Shown piece by piece: positions 9,338 through 17,392 of a DNA stretch of 64,000 nt. Position numbers and translations under genes: made by a program. The notes beneath the pieces were generated by a model. That model did no database searches. It was given only the letters and a program-made list of their open reading frames with translations, and had not been told where the DNA came from. This DNA is from Bog-473 sp963817735 (GTDB lineage Bacteria > Actinomycetota > Acidimicrobiia > Acidimicrobiales > RAAP-2), in contig CAWFPP010000009.1 in assembly GCA_963817735.1 (NCBI GenBank), forward strand, positions 186,001-250,000, read 5' to 3'. Positions within the stretch are counted from its first letter, which is position 1, and each line of letters starts with the position of its first letter.

Positions 9338-9928
9338 TCAGTCCTCAGCCAGGATCTGGTACAGCTCCTTGCGGGCCTTCTGGATCACCGCGATGCCGCG
9401 CTCGATCTGCGCCTTCTCGCCCGCGCCGGCCAGCTGCTTCGCTGCGCTCATGAGCTGCCCAATGCCGAGGCGAAGCGTGCGGACGTCGTCGTCCGTTTCG
9501 CCACCCTCCTGCCAGGGGAGCTTGGCCTTCTCGGCTTCGGCCCGCCCGGACTCGGTCAGCGTGAAGGTGCGGCTGCCATCGACTTCGGCGGAGTGCACCA
9601 GGCCCTCGTCTTCGAGCATCTGCAGGTGCGGGTAGACCGAACCGGGGCTGGGACGCCACAAGCCGCCACTGGACTCCTCGAGCCGGCGCATGACCTCGTA
9701 CCCGTTGCCGGGCTCGTCGCGCAGGGCCACAAGGATGGCCGTGCGGATGGCGCCACGGGGCATGCGTCGTCCCCCACCCCATCCGCCACGCCCGCCACCC
9801 CAGCGGCCTCCGCGTGGGCCTCGCATGCCGCGCCCTGCGAAGTGTTCGTGGAGACGCTCGTGGAGGTCTTCGTGGTCGTGGTCATGGTCGTGGGCGTGTC
9901 CCCGCTCGTGGTCGTGTTGGTGTGCCAT
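9338..9928 (-). CDS. PadR-family transcriptional regulator with His-rich N-terminus
   Basis: A 196-residue regulator. The winged-helix core (about residues 60-140) begins 'RGAIRTAILVALRDEPGNGYEVM' in two parts and includes 'PSPGSVYPHLQMLEDEGLV', the PadR recognition-helix and wing signature; a C-terminal helical dimerisation segment follows. Residues 3-30 are packed with His and Asp/Glu (HxH repeats), followed by a Gly/Arg-rich linker. PadR proteins commonly sit beside, and repress, drug-type ABC exporters, matching the genes downstream. The His-rich tail might bind metal, but that is inference. AAGGAG lies about 8 bases before the ATG. Confidence 0.88.
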   Translation of the reverse strand: MAHQHDHERGHAHDHDHDHEDLHERLHEHFAGRGMRGPRGGRWGGGRGGWGGGRRMPRGAIRTAILVALRDEPGNGYEVMRRLEESSGGLWRPSPGSVYPHLQMLEDEGLVHSAEVDGSRTFTLTESGRAEAEKAKLPWQEGGETDDDVRTLRLGIGQLMSAAKQLAGAGEKAQIERGIAVIQKARKELYQILAED

Positions 9929-10018
9929 TTGAAACTCCTTGATCTGAGTTGGCCCCTATCGGGCCAGACCTTTCGTGGTCTTATTCGTAATCTAATGATA
10001 TATCGGAAAGGGTCGTGA
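9929..10018 (-). promoter_or_regulatory. AT-rich padR upstream region, possible autoregulatory operator
   Basis: This stretch upstream of padR is markedly AT-rich against its surroundings. It holds the self-complementary octamer GATATATC at 9997-10004 beside TAATCTAAT. PadR proteins usually bind such AT-rich dyads in their own promoter. Neither the operator nor the promoter elements can be fixed from sequence alone. Confidence 0.3.
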
Positions 10019-10025
10019 GTGTCCA

Positions 10026-10046
10026 CCAAATTTCGGAGAAATCTGG
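10026..10046. other. Small imperfect hairpin
   Basis: CCAAATTTC (10026-10034) and GAAATCTGG (10038-10046) form a near-perfect inverted repeat with a 3-base loop. It lies downstream of the nitronate monooxygenase gene and upstream of padR. The remaining 180 bases to 10224 show no gene. Confidence 0.3.
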
Positions 10047-10224
10047 AGACGAGGGGAATTCGGTCGGGCGAATGGGGTCTGACCAGGCAGAACATGGTGA
10101 AAACTCGTTGCGGTCCTCAGCGAAGACCGATCACGCCTCCGCCGTCGCCCCACCGATCCCGTGGTTCGCTCCCGTCACGAGGGCACCCGGAGGTCAGCCG
10201 TGCCGACGCGGTCGCTCGCGCTGT

Positions 10225-11190
10225 TCAGCGCACGCGCGAGAGGCGGTCGAGGGTTGCCTCGGCCTCGGCCACGAAACGGCGGACCAGCTCGCCTGCCGGC
10301 ACGAGCTCGGTGATGGCGCCCACCCCCTGGCCGGCCGGGTAGCACTCCTTGTCCACGTCGACTCCCTCGCTGAAGGAGTTCCCACCGAGGTGCATGGCAC
10401 CGTTCCCGTAGGACACGGCGAGCTGCTCGGGGAACTTCTGCAACTCCTCGGGGTGGCGTTCGTAGTGATCCGTGTACGCGTTGCGCACCACGCGCATGGT
10501 CTTGCCCGAATAGGCGCGGCTGACCGTGGTCTGGTCCTCCCGGCTCGCCAGCAGGCGGTCCTTGTATCCGAGGACGCTCCGGGCCTCAGGCGTGGCGATG
10601 AAGCGCGTGCCGACCCAGACGCCGTCGGCACCGAGCGAGAGCGCGGCGGCGAGGCCCCGCCCATCGAAGATGCCTCCGGCCGCCACCACCGGGACGCGCT
10701 CGCCCACGGCATCGACGATCTGGGGAACGAGGGGCATGGTCGCCACCTGGCCGGTGTGGCCGCCGGCCTCGGTGCCCTGGGCCACGACAAGGTCGCACCC
10801 CGCCTGGACCGCGCGCACGGCATGGTCGACCTTGCCGCACATGTTGACGACGAGCACACCGGCGCGGTGGCACTGCTCGATCACCTCGGTCGGGACGCCC
10901 AGCGCCGCGACGAAGGCAGTGGCGCCGCCGTCGATGATGATCTGCACCTGCTCCGTCATGCTGCCCGGCATGGCGGTGAGCAGGTCGACGGCGAACGGCT
11001 TGTCAGTGGCCCGGCGCAGGGCCGAGATTTCGGACTCCATGGTGGCGTTGCTCATGGTGCCGGCACCCAGACAGCCGAAACCACCGGCTTCCGAGACGGC
11101 GCTCGCCAGCTCGGCATACGACACGCCGCCCATGCCGGCCAGCATGACGGGGTGCTCGATGCCGAGCAGTTCGGTGAGGCGAGTTCGCAT
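10225..11190 (-). CDS. Nitronate monooxygenase family flavoprotein
   Basis: A 321-residue FMN TIM-barrel protein of the nitronate monooxygenase (2-nitropropane dioxygenase) family. It starts at the ATG at 11190 ('MRTRLTELLGIEHPVMLAGM'), preceded by GAAGGAGG about 10 bases upstream. Typical motifs are 'VVAQGTEAGGHTG' (about residue 155), 'VVAAGGIFDGRGLAAALSLG' and 'GVWVGTRFIATPEA' near the flavin phosphate. In most actinobacteria such proteins are annotated by homology only, so nitronate as substrate is not certain. No operon partner. Confidence 0.85.
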   Translation of the reverse strand: MRTRLTELLGIEHPVMLAGMGGVSYAELASAVSEAGGFGCLGAGTMSNATMESEISALRRATDKPFAVDLLTAMPGSMTEQVQIIIDGGATAFVAALGVPTEVIEQCHRAGVLVVNMCGKVDHAVRAVQAGCDLVVAQGTEAGGHTGQVATMPLVPQIVDAVGERVPVVAAGGIFDGRGLAAALSLGADGVWVGTRFIATPEARSVLGYKDRLLASREDQTTVSRAYSGKTMRVVRNAYTDHYERHPEELQKFPEQLAVSYGNGAMHLGGNSFSEGVDVDKECYPAGQGVGAITELVPAGELVRRFVAEAEATLDRLSRVR

Positions 11191-11354
11191 GGGTGCCTGG
11201 CCCTCCTTCGTGTCGATCCTGCAGGCGTGACGCCGGCATCGCCGCGGGGACCGTAGCGCGGGCGGCGCCGGCCGCTGCGACGGGTCCGGCGGAGGCGGCC
11301 GGTCGGCTGCCCTTGGTTGCATTTTGAGCAGCACGTTCCTACTCTGATTCGATC

Positions 11355-13469
11355 GTGGCAGACGTCGGGGAGTTGGGGGTGAGCGCCGGCGCAACACCCC
11401 CCTTGTCAGCCACGATCACCAAGCGCCGCCTCTGGTTCATCCTCGGCGCCCTGCTGCTGGGGATGCTCCTGGCGGCCCTCGACCAGACCATCGTTTCGAC
11501 GGCGCTCCCGACCATCGTGGGCGACCTGCACGGAGGGTCGCACCTGGCCTGGGTGGTCACCGCCTACCTGCTGGCGTCGACGGTCTCGACGCCGCTGTGG
11601 GGGAAGTTGGGCGACCAGTACGGCCGCAAGACGTTCTTCCAAGCCTCCATCGTCATCTTCGTGATCGGGTCGGCGCTGGCCGGCTTCAGCCACACCATGA
11701 CCGAGCTCATCGCCTTCCGGGCCGTCCAGGGACTCGGCGGCGGGGGATTGATGGTCGGCGCACAGACGATCATCGGTGACGTGGTGTCGCCCCGCGAGCG
11801 GGGCCGCTACATGGGGTTGTTCGGTGCCATGTTCGCCGTCGCCACGGTCATCGGGCCGCTCATCGGCGGCCTCTGTGTGACCTACCTGTCGTGGCGTTGG
11901 GTCTTCTACATCAACCTGCCGCTCGGGATCCTCGCGTTCTTCGTGACCGGGGCCGTACTCCCAGGCCATCTGCGCAAGGTCGCGCACACCATCGACTACG
12001 CGGGGTCCCTGCTGCTGGCCGCTTCGGCGACGTCCCTCATCATCTTCGCCAGCCTGGGTGGCATCTCGTGGGCTTGGGTCTCCGCACCCAGCATCCTCAC
12101 CGCGGTGCTCGGCGTGGTGCTGGCGGTGGCGTTCCTCTTCGTCGAGCGCGTCGCCGCCGAGCCCGTGATCCCGCTCAAGCTGTTCCGGGAGCGGGTCTTC
12201 AACGCAGCCAGCGCCATCGGTTTCGTCATGGGGTTCGCCATGTTCGGTGCGCTCACCTTCCTGCCGCTCTACATGCAGATCGTCAAGGGCGTCAGCCCCA
12301 CGGCGTCGGGGCTGCGCATTCTGCCGCTGATGGTCGGCATGCTCGGGGCTTCGGTGATCTCCGGCCGGCTGGTGACGCGCTGGGGCCGGTACAAGATCTT
12401 CCCGATCGTCGGGACCGCGTTGATGACTGTGGGCGCCTATCTCCTGTCGCTCATCGATGCGTCGACGAACGGCTGGGTCCTGGCCGGCTACATGTTGGTC
12501 TTCGGCGTCGGCATGGGCCTGATCATGCAGGTCCTCGTGGTGGCGGTGCAGAACGCCGTCTCCTACCAGGATCTCGGCGTGGCGACCAGCAGCGCCACCT
12601 TCTTCCGCATGATCGGCGGCTCGTTCGGCACGGCGGTGTTCGGCGCCATCTACGCCATCGTCTTGAACCACACGATTGCGCCGACCCTGGCCAAGGTCCC
12701 GGCGTCGGTGCTGAGGAACTTCAACCCCCAGACGATCAATCCGTCCGTCCTTGGCGCGCTCAAGTCGACCGCCGCGGGCCTGCTCTTCTATACGAAGTAC
12801 ATCGACGCCGTGACCCACTCCATCAACGTCGTCTTCCTGGTGGCTGTGCCCATTTCCTTCGTGGCGTTCCTCCTGACCTTCCTGCTGCCGGAGGTGGAGT
12901 TGCGCAAGACGGTCCAGACGGTCGACGTGGGCGAGGTCAACGGCATGCCCGACCACCGGACGTCGCTCGAAGAGATCGAGCTGGCGCTGACCCGGCTGTC
13001 CGACCGGGAGAACCGGGTCGAGCTCTACCAGACCCTGGCCCAACGGGCGGGTCTCGACCTGCCGCCCCGGGCGGTGTGGCTGCTCTACCGCCTGGCCGAT
13101 CAGCCGGCGTGCACGGTCAACGAGGTGGCCAAGCGGTTGAAGGTGGGTGCCGACCTGATTCAGCCCGGGGTGGACGGGCTGCTCGCGGCCGGAATGATTG
13201 AGGAGCGTCGGCGCGGTGCGGACTGTGATCTCTCCCTGACCTCTGCCGGTACGGCCGCGCTGGAGAAGCTGACCGAGGCGCGGCGCACGGGGCTGACGGA
13301 GCTCCTCGAGGGCTGGAGCCCTGAGGAGCACCCCGAGATCATCGCCATGGTCAAGGATCTGGCCCACTCGCTCCTGGCCGACGACGAGCGCCTGGTGGCC
13401 GACGCCATGCCGCACGTGGTGGCCGGCGTGTCGGGCGGCGGGGGCGGCGGGGGCGGCGGGGGCGCTTAG
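11355..13469 (+). CDS. DHA2-family MFS multidrug exporter with C-terminal winged-helix domain
   Basis: A 704-residue protein from GTG 11355. Residues about 20-510 form a 14-helix EmrB/QacA-type proton-drug antiporter: 'LLAALDQTIVSTALPTIVGD' is the motif D1 region and 'WGKLGDQYGRK' is motif A. After the last helix, residues about 545-690 form a MarR-like winged-helix domain ('LTRLSDRENRVELYQ', 'VNEVAKRLKVGADLIQPGVD', 'LLAAGMIEERRRG'). The protein ends with a Gly-only tail. The cytoplasmic winged helix on a transporter is unusual and could sense drug or tether DNA. The last 4 bases overlap the convergent kinase gene. Confidence 0.88.
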   Translation: MADVGELGVSAGATPPLSATITKRRLWFILGALLLGMLLAALDQTIVSTALPTIVGDLHGGSHLAWVVTAYLLASTVSTPLWGKLGDQYGRKTFFQASIVIFVIGSALAGFSHTMTELIAFRAVQGLGGGGLMVGAQTIIGDVVSPRERGRYMGLFGAMFAVATVIGPLIGGLCVTYLSWRWVFYINLPLGILAFFVTGAVLPGHLRKVAHTIDYAGSLLLAASATSLIIFASLGGISWAWVSAPSILTAVLGVVLAVAFLFVERVAAEPVIPLKLFRERVFNAASAIGFVMGFAMFGALTFLPLYMQIVKGVSPTASGLRILPLMVGMLGASVISGRLVTRWGRYKIFPIVGTALMTVGAYLLSLIDASTNGWVLAGYMLVFGVGMGLIMQVLVVAVQNAVSYQDLGVATSSATFFRMIGGSFGTAVFGAIYAIVLNHTIAPTLAKVPASVLRNFNPQTINPSVLGALKSTAAGLLFYTKYIDAVTHSINVVFLVAVPISFVAFLLTFLLPEVELRKTVQTVDVGEVNGMPDHRTSLEEIELALTRLSDRENRVELYQTLAQRAGLDLPPRAVWLLYRLADQPACTVNEVAKRLKVGADLIQPGVDGLLAAGMIEERRRGADCDLSLTSAGTAALEKLTEARRTGLTELLEGWSPEEHPEIIAMVKDLAHSLLADDERLVADAMPHVVAGVSGGGGGGGGGGA

Positions 13470-14494
13470 TCCTCGGCGGTGGCGCCGCCGAAGGGGAGCT
13501 GCAGCGCCTGGCGCAGCGCGGCAAGGGACTCCGGGGGCGCGCCCTCCGCATCGAGACCGATCAGTGCGGCGCCGAGCACCGGTGGTGCACTGAGCCTGAC
13601 GAGGACGGCGCGAGGTGCGGCCGCACGGACACCGGCCGCGACGCGGGCGTGGAAGGCGACGTCGGTCGTCTCGAAGATCCCACCGCCGAGGACGACCTCG
13701 ACCGCCTCGTCGTGCAGGTCGAGCCGCACGACGGCCGCCCGGACGAACGCGGCGATCTCGTCGGCCAGCATGTCGGCCGCGGCGCGGGCGGGCGCATCGC
13801 CTTCGGCGGCGGCATCGAGGAGGACCCGGGCGAGCTCGAACAGGCGGTTGTAGGGGAGCGTGCCGGTGTAGATGCCAGTGAGCGCCGCTTCGGCGTCGGG
13901 GGTGCCGAGCGCCGCCGGCACCCGCTCGCGCAAGGTGGTTGCTGGGCCCCGCCCGTCGCCCGCACGCAAAGCGAGGCCGAGGGCGCGCAGGCCGAGCCAG
14001 GCGCCGCCCGGCGCGAAGTCCCCGGACAGTTCGGCGAGCGCGGGGAAGCGCACCGTCCGGCCGTCGGGCCCGACCGCGGCGCAATTCATCCCCGTCCCGC
14101 AGACGACCCCGATGCCCCAGGGCGCCGTCGTGCCGGCCCGTGAGACTGCGAACGTGTCGTTGCGCAGGATGACCCGCCCGGTCAACCCCAACGCCACGAT
14201 CGCCGGCATGAGCTTCTCCTCGTCGACGGGGAGGTCGATGCCGGCCAGGCAGTAGACGCCGGTCGGGCAGAGTGGGAACGGGGCACCGGAGCGCTGCGCC
14301 GCGGCCTGGGTCGCGGTGACCGCCTCGGTCAGTGCGGCGACCGTCCCGTCGAGACCGACGAGTTGATGGTTGCTCGGGCCGACCCGGGCCCGGCCCAGGA
14401 CGGCGCCATCCCGTGACACCAGGACGACATCGGTCTTGGTGCTCCCGCCGTCGAAGGCCAGTACGGCCGCTTCGGCGGTGGAGGGCTCGGACAC
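13466..14494 (-). CDS. BadF/BadG-family sugar kinase (N-acetylglucosamine-kinase-like)
   Basis: A 342-residue ASKHA-fold kinase. The phosphate-1 loop is 'AFDGGSTKTDVVLV' (about residues 13-26), the central 'WGIGVVCGTGMNCAAVG' is the phosphate-2 region, and 'VVLGGGIFETTD' is the adenosine loop, as in N-acetylglucosamine kinases of the BadF/BadG/BcrA/BcrD family. It starts 23 bases from a divergently read GH4 glycosidase, suggesting shared control and a pathway in which the glycosidase releases a sugar that the kinase phosphorylates, or the reverse. Substrate not determined. Confidence 0.78.
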   Translation of the reverse strand: MSEPSTAEAAVLAFDGGSTKTDVVLVSRDGAVLGRARVGPSNHQLVGLDGTVAALTEAVTATQAAAQRSGAPFPLCPTGVYCLAGIDLPVDEEKLMPAIVALGLTGRVILRNDTFAVSRAGTTAPWGIGVVCGTGMNCAAVGPDGRTVRFPALAELSGDFAPGGAWLGLRALGLALRAGDGRGPATTLRERVPAALGTPDAEAALTGIYTGTLPYNRLFELARVLLDAAAEGDAPARAAADMLADEIAAFVRAAVVRLDLHDEAVEVVLGGGIFETTDVAFHARVAAGVRAAAPRAVLVRLSAPPVLGAALIGLDAEGAPPESLAALRQALQLPFGGATAED

Positions 14495-14517
14495 GCACGG
14501 ATGTTACGTTGCGCTGC

Positions 14518-15807
14518 GTGGGCACCAAGGTGGTCGTCGTCGGCGGCGGGAGCACCTACACCCCCGAGCTGGTCGACGGCCTCTGTGATCTTGAGGACCG
14601 CATGGTCGTCGACGACCTCGTCCTGCTCGATCCGAGCGACCTCCGTCGCGAAGTGGTCGGGGGACTCTCCGAACGCATTCTGCGGGCTCGGGGTTGGAGT
14701 GGGACGTTCGCCACCACGGCAGACCCGCACGCGGCGCTGGAGGGGGCTGACTTCGTCGTCGTCCAGCTGCGCATCGGAGGCCAGGCGGCGCGCCACGTCG
14801 ACGAGACCCTGCCGGTCGGGTACGGGTGCCTGGGCCAGGAGACCACCGGCGCCGGAGGACTGGCCAAGGCGCTGCGCACCGTGCCGATCGTGCTCGAGCT
14901 GGCCGAGGAGATGGCGGCCCGTTCCAATCCCGGGGCATGGCTGGTGGACTTCACCAACCCGGTGGGGATCGTGACGCAGGCACTGCTCGACGAGGGTCAC
15001 CATGCCGTGGGCCTGTGCAACGTCGCCATCTGGGCCCAGCGGCGCCTCGGCCACTATCTCGGTGTCGACCCCGACGCGGTCGCCGTCGAGCACGTCGGCT
15101 TGAACCACCTGACGTGGATCAGGTCGGCCCGTGTCGGCGATCCCGATAGCGGGCCGGACCGGCTCGACGACCTCTTCGAGCGTTTCGGACCCGAGCTCGA
15201 GCTCGAGAGCGGCATCCCGATCGACGTCCTGCGCCTGCAGCACGCGCTGCCCTCGTACTACGTGCACTACTACTACCAGCACGACGCTGAGGTGGCTCAG
15301 CAGTCGGCGCCGGGCCACCGGTCCCGCGCCGATGTCGTGGCGGAGTTGGAGCAGAAGCTCCTCGAGGAGTACCGGGACCCGGCACTCGTCTCGAAGCCGG
15401 CGGCACTTTCGTACCGCGGCGGCGCCTTCTACTCGCTGGCGGCCGTCCGCTTGATGGCGTCGCTGCACGCCGGGACCGGCGACATTCAGGTCGTCGACAT
15501 GCGCAATGACGGTGCGATCCCTGGCTTGCCCGACGATGCCGTGGTCGAGACCACCGCTGTGGTCGACGCCGCCGGCGCGCACCCTTTGCCGCAGCGGGAG
15601 CTCTCGCCCGAGATGCTCGGACTGGTCCAACATGCCAAGGCCTATGAGCGGCTGGCCGTCAAGGCCGCCTGCTCGGGGAGCCGTGACGACGTCGTGCGTG
15701 CGCTCCTGGCCAATCCACTGGTCGGGCAGTACCCCTTGGCGGCCGAGTTGGCGGACGCGCTGCTGGGCGCCAACCGGGACCACCTGCCGCGCTTCTTCCC
15801 GACGTGA
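14518..15807 (+). CDS. GH4-family glycosidase (6-phospho-beta-glucosidase type)
   Basis: GH4 enzymes hydrolyse (often 6-phosphorylated) glycosides by an NAD- and metal-dependent redox mechanism. The 429-residue product starts at the GTG at 14518 with the dinucleotide loop 'KVVVVGGGSTYTPELVDG', carries the metal-site cysteine in 'GLCNVAIWAQ' (about residue 165) and the histidine in 'VGLNHLTW' (about 193). Length is normal. An upstream in-frame extension would run through the divergent kinase start and is unlikely. The partner is the kinase gene 23 bases away. Confidence 0.88.
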   Translation: MGTKVVVVGGGSTYTPELVDGLCDLEDRMVVDDLVLLDPSDLRREVVGGLSERILRARGWSGTFATTADPHAALEGADFVVVQLRIGGQAARHVDETLPVGYGCLGQETTGAGGLAKALRTVPIVLELAEEMAARSNPGAWLVDFTNPVGIVTQALLDEGHHAVGLCNVAIWAQRRLGHYLGVDPDAVAVEHVGLNHLTWIRSARVGDPDSGPDRLDDLFERFGPELELESGIPIDVLRLQHALPSYYVHYYYQHDAEVAQQSAPGHRSRADVVAELEQKLLEEYRDPALVSKPAALSYRGGAFYSLAAVRLMASLHAGTGDIQVVDMRNDGAIPGLPDDAVVETTAVVDAAGAHPLPQRELSPEMLGLVQHAKAYERLAVKAACSGSRDDVVRALLANPLVGQYPLAAELADALLGANRDHLPRFFPT

Positions 15808-15860
15808 AGGGTCCGGCCGACACGAAGGTGGCGGCTAGTGTGGTGGCGCTCTTGAGCGGT

Positions 15861-15884
15861 GTGCCGGGAAGACTGGTCGGCGAC
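15861..15884 (+). promoter_or_regulatory. Possible structured leader upstream of the DUF2254 gene
   Basis: The string GTGCCGGGAAGACTGG followed by TCGGCGAC can fold as GCCG/CGGC closing CCGG/CUGG around a GAAGA loop. It lies about 65 bases before a membrane-protein start codon. It looks like the core of a cis-acting RNA, but I could not match it to a named family. Confidence 0.22.
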
Positions 15885-15947
15885 GAATGACCCCTGTCCG
15901 ATGACCTCTCTCATGATCGACTCCACCCCGACCGTGAGCGCGGACGC

Positions 15948-17372
15948 GTGAGCGACGCCGGCGAGACCGTCGCCCCGCAGCCGGCGCGGGTCGGCAAGGA
16001 CCGCCGCCAGCTGCCGAGCTGGCGCTGGGAGGAGCTGCGCACGACGCTCTGGGTCATTCCGAGCATTTTGATCGTCGTCTCGGCCGTGCTGTTCCTGGTG
16101 ACGTTCGAAATCGACATCGCCGCCTATCACGATCCGGCCTTATTGCCGGCCTGGATTCGCACGGGGAGTGCCGACGCGGAGCGCCAGGTCCTCATCGCCA
16201 TCGCCGCCGCGGTCATCACAGTCATCGGCGTGGTGTTCTCCATCACGATCCTTGCGCTGACGCTGGCGTCGCAGCAGTTCGGCCCGCGCATGATGCGGAA
16301 CTTCGTCCGCGACATCGGGAACCAGGTGACTCTCGGCGTGTTCGTCGGGACCTTCGTCTATTCGGTCCTGGCCCTGGGCTCCATCAGCAGTGTGAGCAAT
16401 GGATTCGTCCCGTATCTGTCGACTTCGGTGGCAGAAGCACTCCTGCTGGTTGACCTCGGGGTCCTGATCTATTTCATCCACCACATCGCGAAATCGATTC
16501 AGCTGCCCGAGGTCATCGCCGGCATCGCCGACGACCTCATGCAGTCGATCGACGCGGAGTTCCCCGCCCGTGTCGGCGTGCCGGAGGAGTCCGGATCGAG
16601 CCTCGAGACGGGAAAGTCGGCGGTCGAACTGCTCGCGCTCATTGAGGAGCGGGGGGCGACCGTGCCGTCACAAGTAAGCGGCTACATACAGTACGTCGGC
16701 TACTCGCAGCTGATCGGCATCGCCACGCGCACCGACTCGGTGATCCGCCTGGAGCACCGGCCGGGGCACTTCCTCGCGACCGGCCGGCCGCTGGCCATGG
16801 TGTGGCCGCGCGGCGCCGGTCCCGAGGTGGCGCAGGCGTTGGCCAAGGCGCACGTCACCGGGCCCCACCGCACGCTCGTGCAGGATCCGGTGTTCGCCAT
16901 CGACCAGCTCGTCGAGATAGCAATCCGGGCACTCTCCGCCGCCGTCAACGACACCTTCACCGCCCTCACCTGCATCGACTGGCTGTCGGCCGGGCTGGGC
17001 CGGGTGTCGGGCCGGGTGCTCGACGAGGGCGTGTACCGCGACTCCCAGGGCAGCGTGCGTCTCATCGAGTTCGACCCGTCGTATGCCCGCATGGTCAACC
17101 GGGCCTTCGACAAGGTGCGCCAGTCGGCGCGCGGCATGCCCGCGGTGCTCATCCGGCTGATCGATTCGCTCGGTTCCATCATGCTCGACACCCGCTCCCC
17201 GGATCAGAGGGCTGTGCTCCGGCGCCAGGCGGACATGGTCCTGCGCCTGGCCGAGGAGACGGTCGCCGAGCCGAACGATCTGGAGGAGATCCGCTTCCGC
17301 TACCGCCGCATACCCGGCGAGGACGCGTTCAAGGAGCAGCCGCACACCTGGTCGAAGATCGAGCTGCCCTGA
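15948..17372 (+). CDS. DUF2254 integral membrane protein
   Basis: A 474-residue protein starting at GTG 15948. Four hydrophobic segments sit near residues 27-50, 82-108, 123-145 and 158-178. The loop 'LTLASQQFGPRMMRNF' and later 'RALSAAVNDTFTALTCIDWL' are characteristic of DUF2254. The C-terminal 280 residues are soluble. The family's biochemical role is not established; no operon partner is evident. It converges with capA. Confidence 0.85.
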   Translation: MSDAGETVAPQPARVGKDRRQLPSWRWEELRTTLWVIPSILIVVSAVLFLVTFEIDIAAYHDPALLPAWIRTGSADAERQVLIAIAAAVITVIGVVFSITILALTLASQQFGPRMMRNFVRDIGNQVTLGVFVGTFVYSVLALGSISSVSNGFVPYLSTSVAEALLLVDLGVLIYFIHHIAKSIQLPEVIAGIADDLMQSIDAEFPARVGVPEESGSSLETGKSAVELLALIEERGATVPSQVSGYIQYVGYSQLIGIATRTDSVIRLEHRPGHFLATGRPLAMVWPRGAGPEVAQALAKAHVTGPHRTLVQDPVFAIDQLVEIAIRALSAAVNDTFTALTCIDWLSAGLGRVSGRVLDEGVYRDSQGSVRLIEFDPSYARMVNRAFDKVRQSARGMPAVLIRLIDSLGSIMLDTRSPDQRAVLRRQADMVLRLAEETVAEPNDLEEIRFRYRRIPGEDAFKEQPHTWSKIELP

Positions 17373-17392
17373 GCAAAGAGGCTCGTACGGGA

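Noticed and set aside
11406..14555. Very long antisense open frame (over 1000 codons) across the MFS and kinase genes
   Set aside because: Antisense to clear genes; the translation is Arg/Asp/His-rich with no domain. It arises from high GC, which removes stop codons.
15861..15884. Cobalamin riboswitch
   Set aside because: The B12-box consensus and the rest of the scaffold are absent; kept only as an unassigned hairpin.
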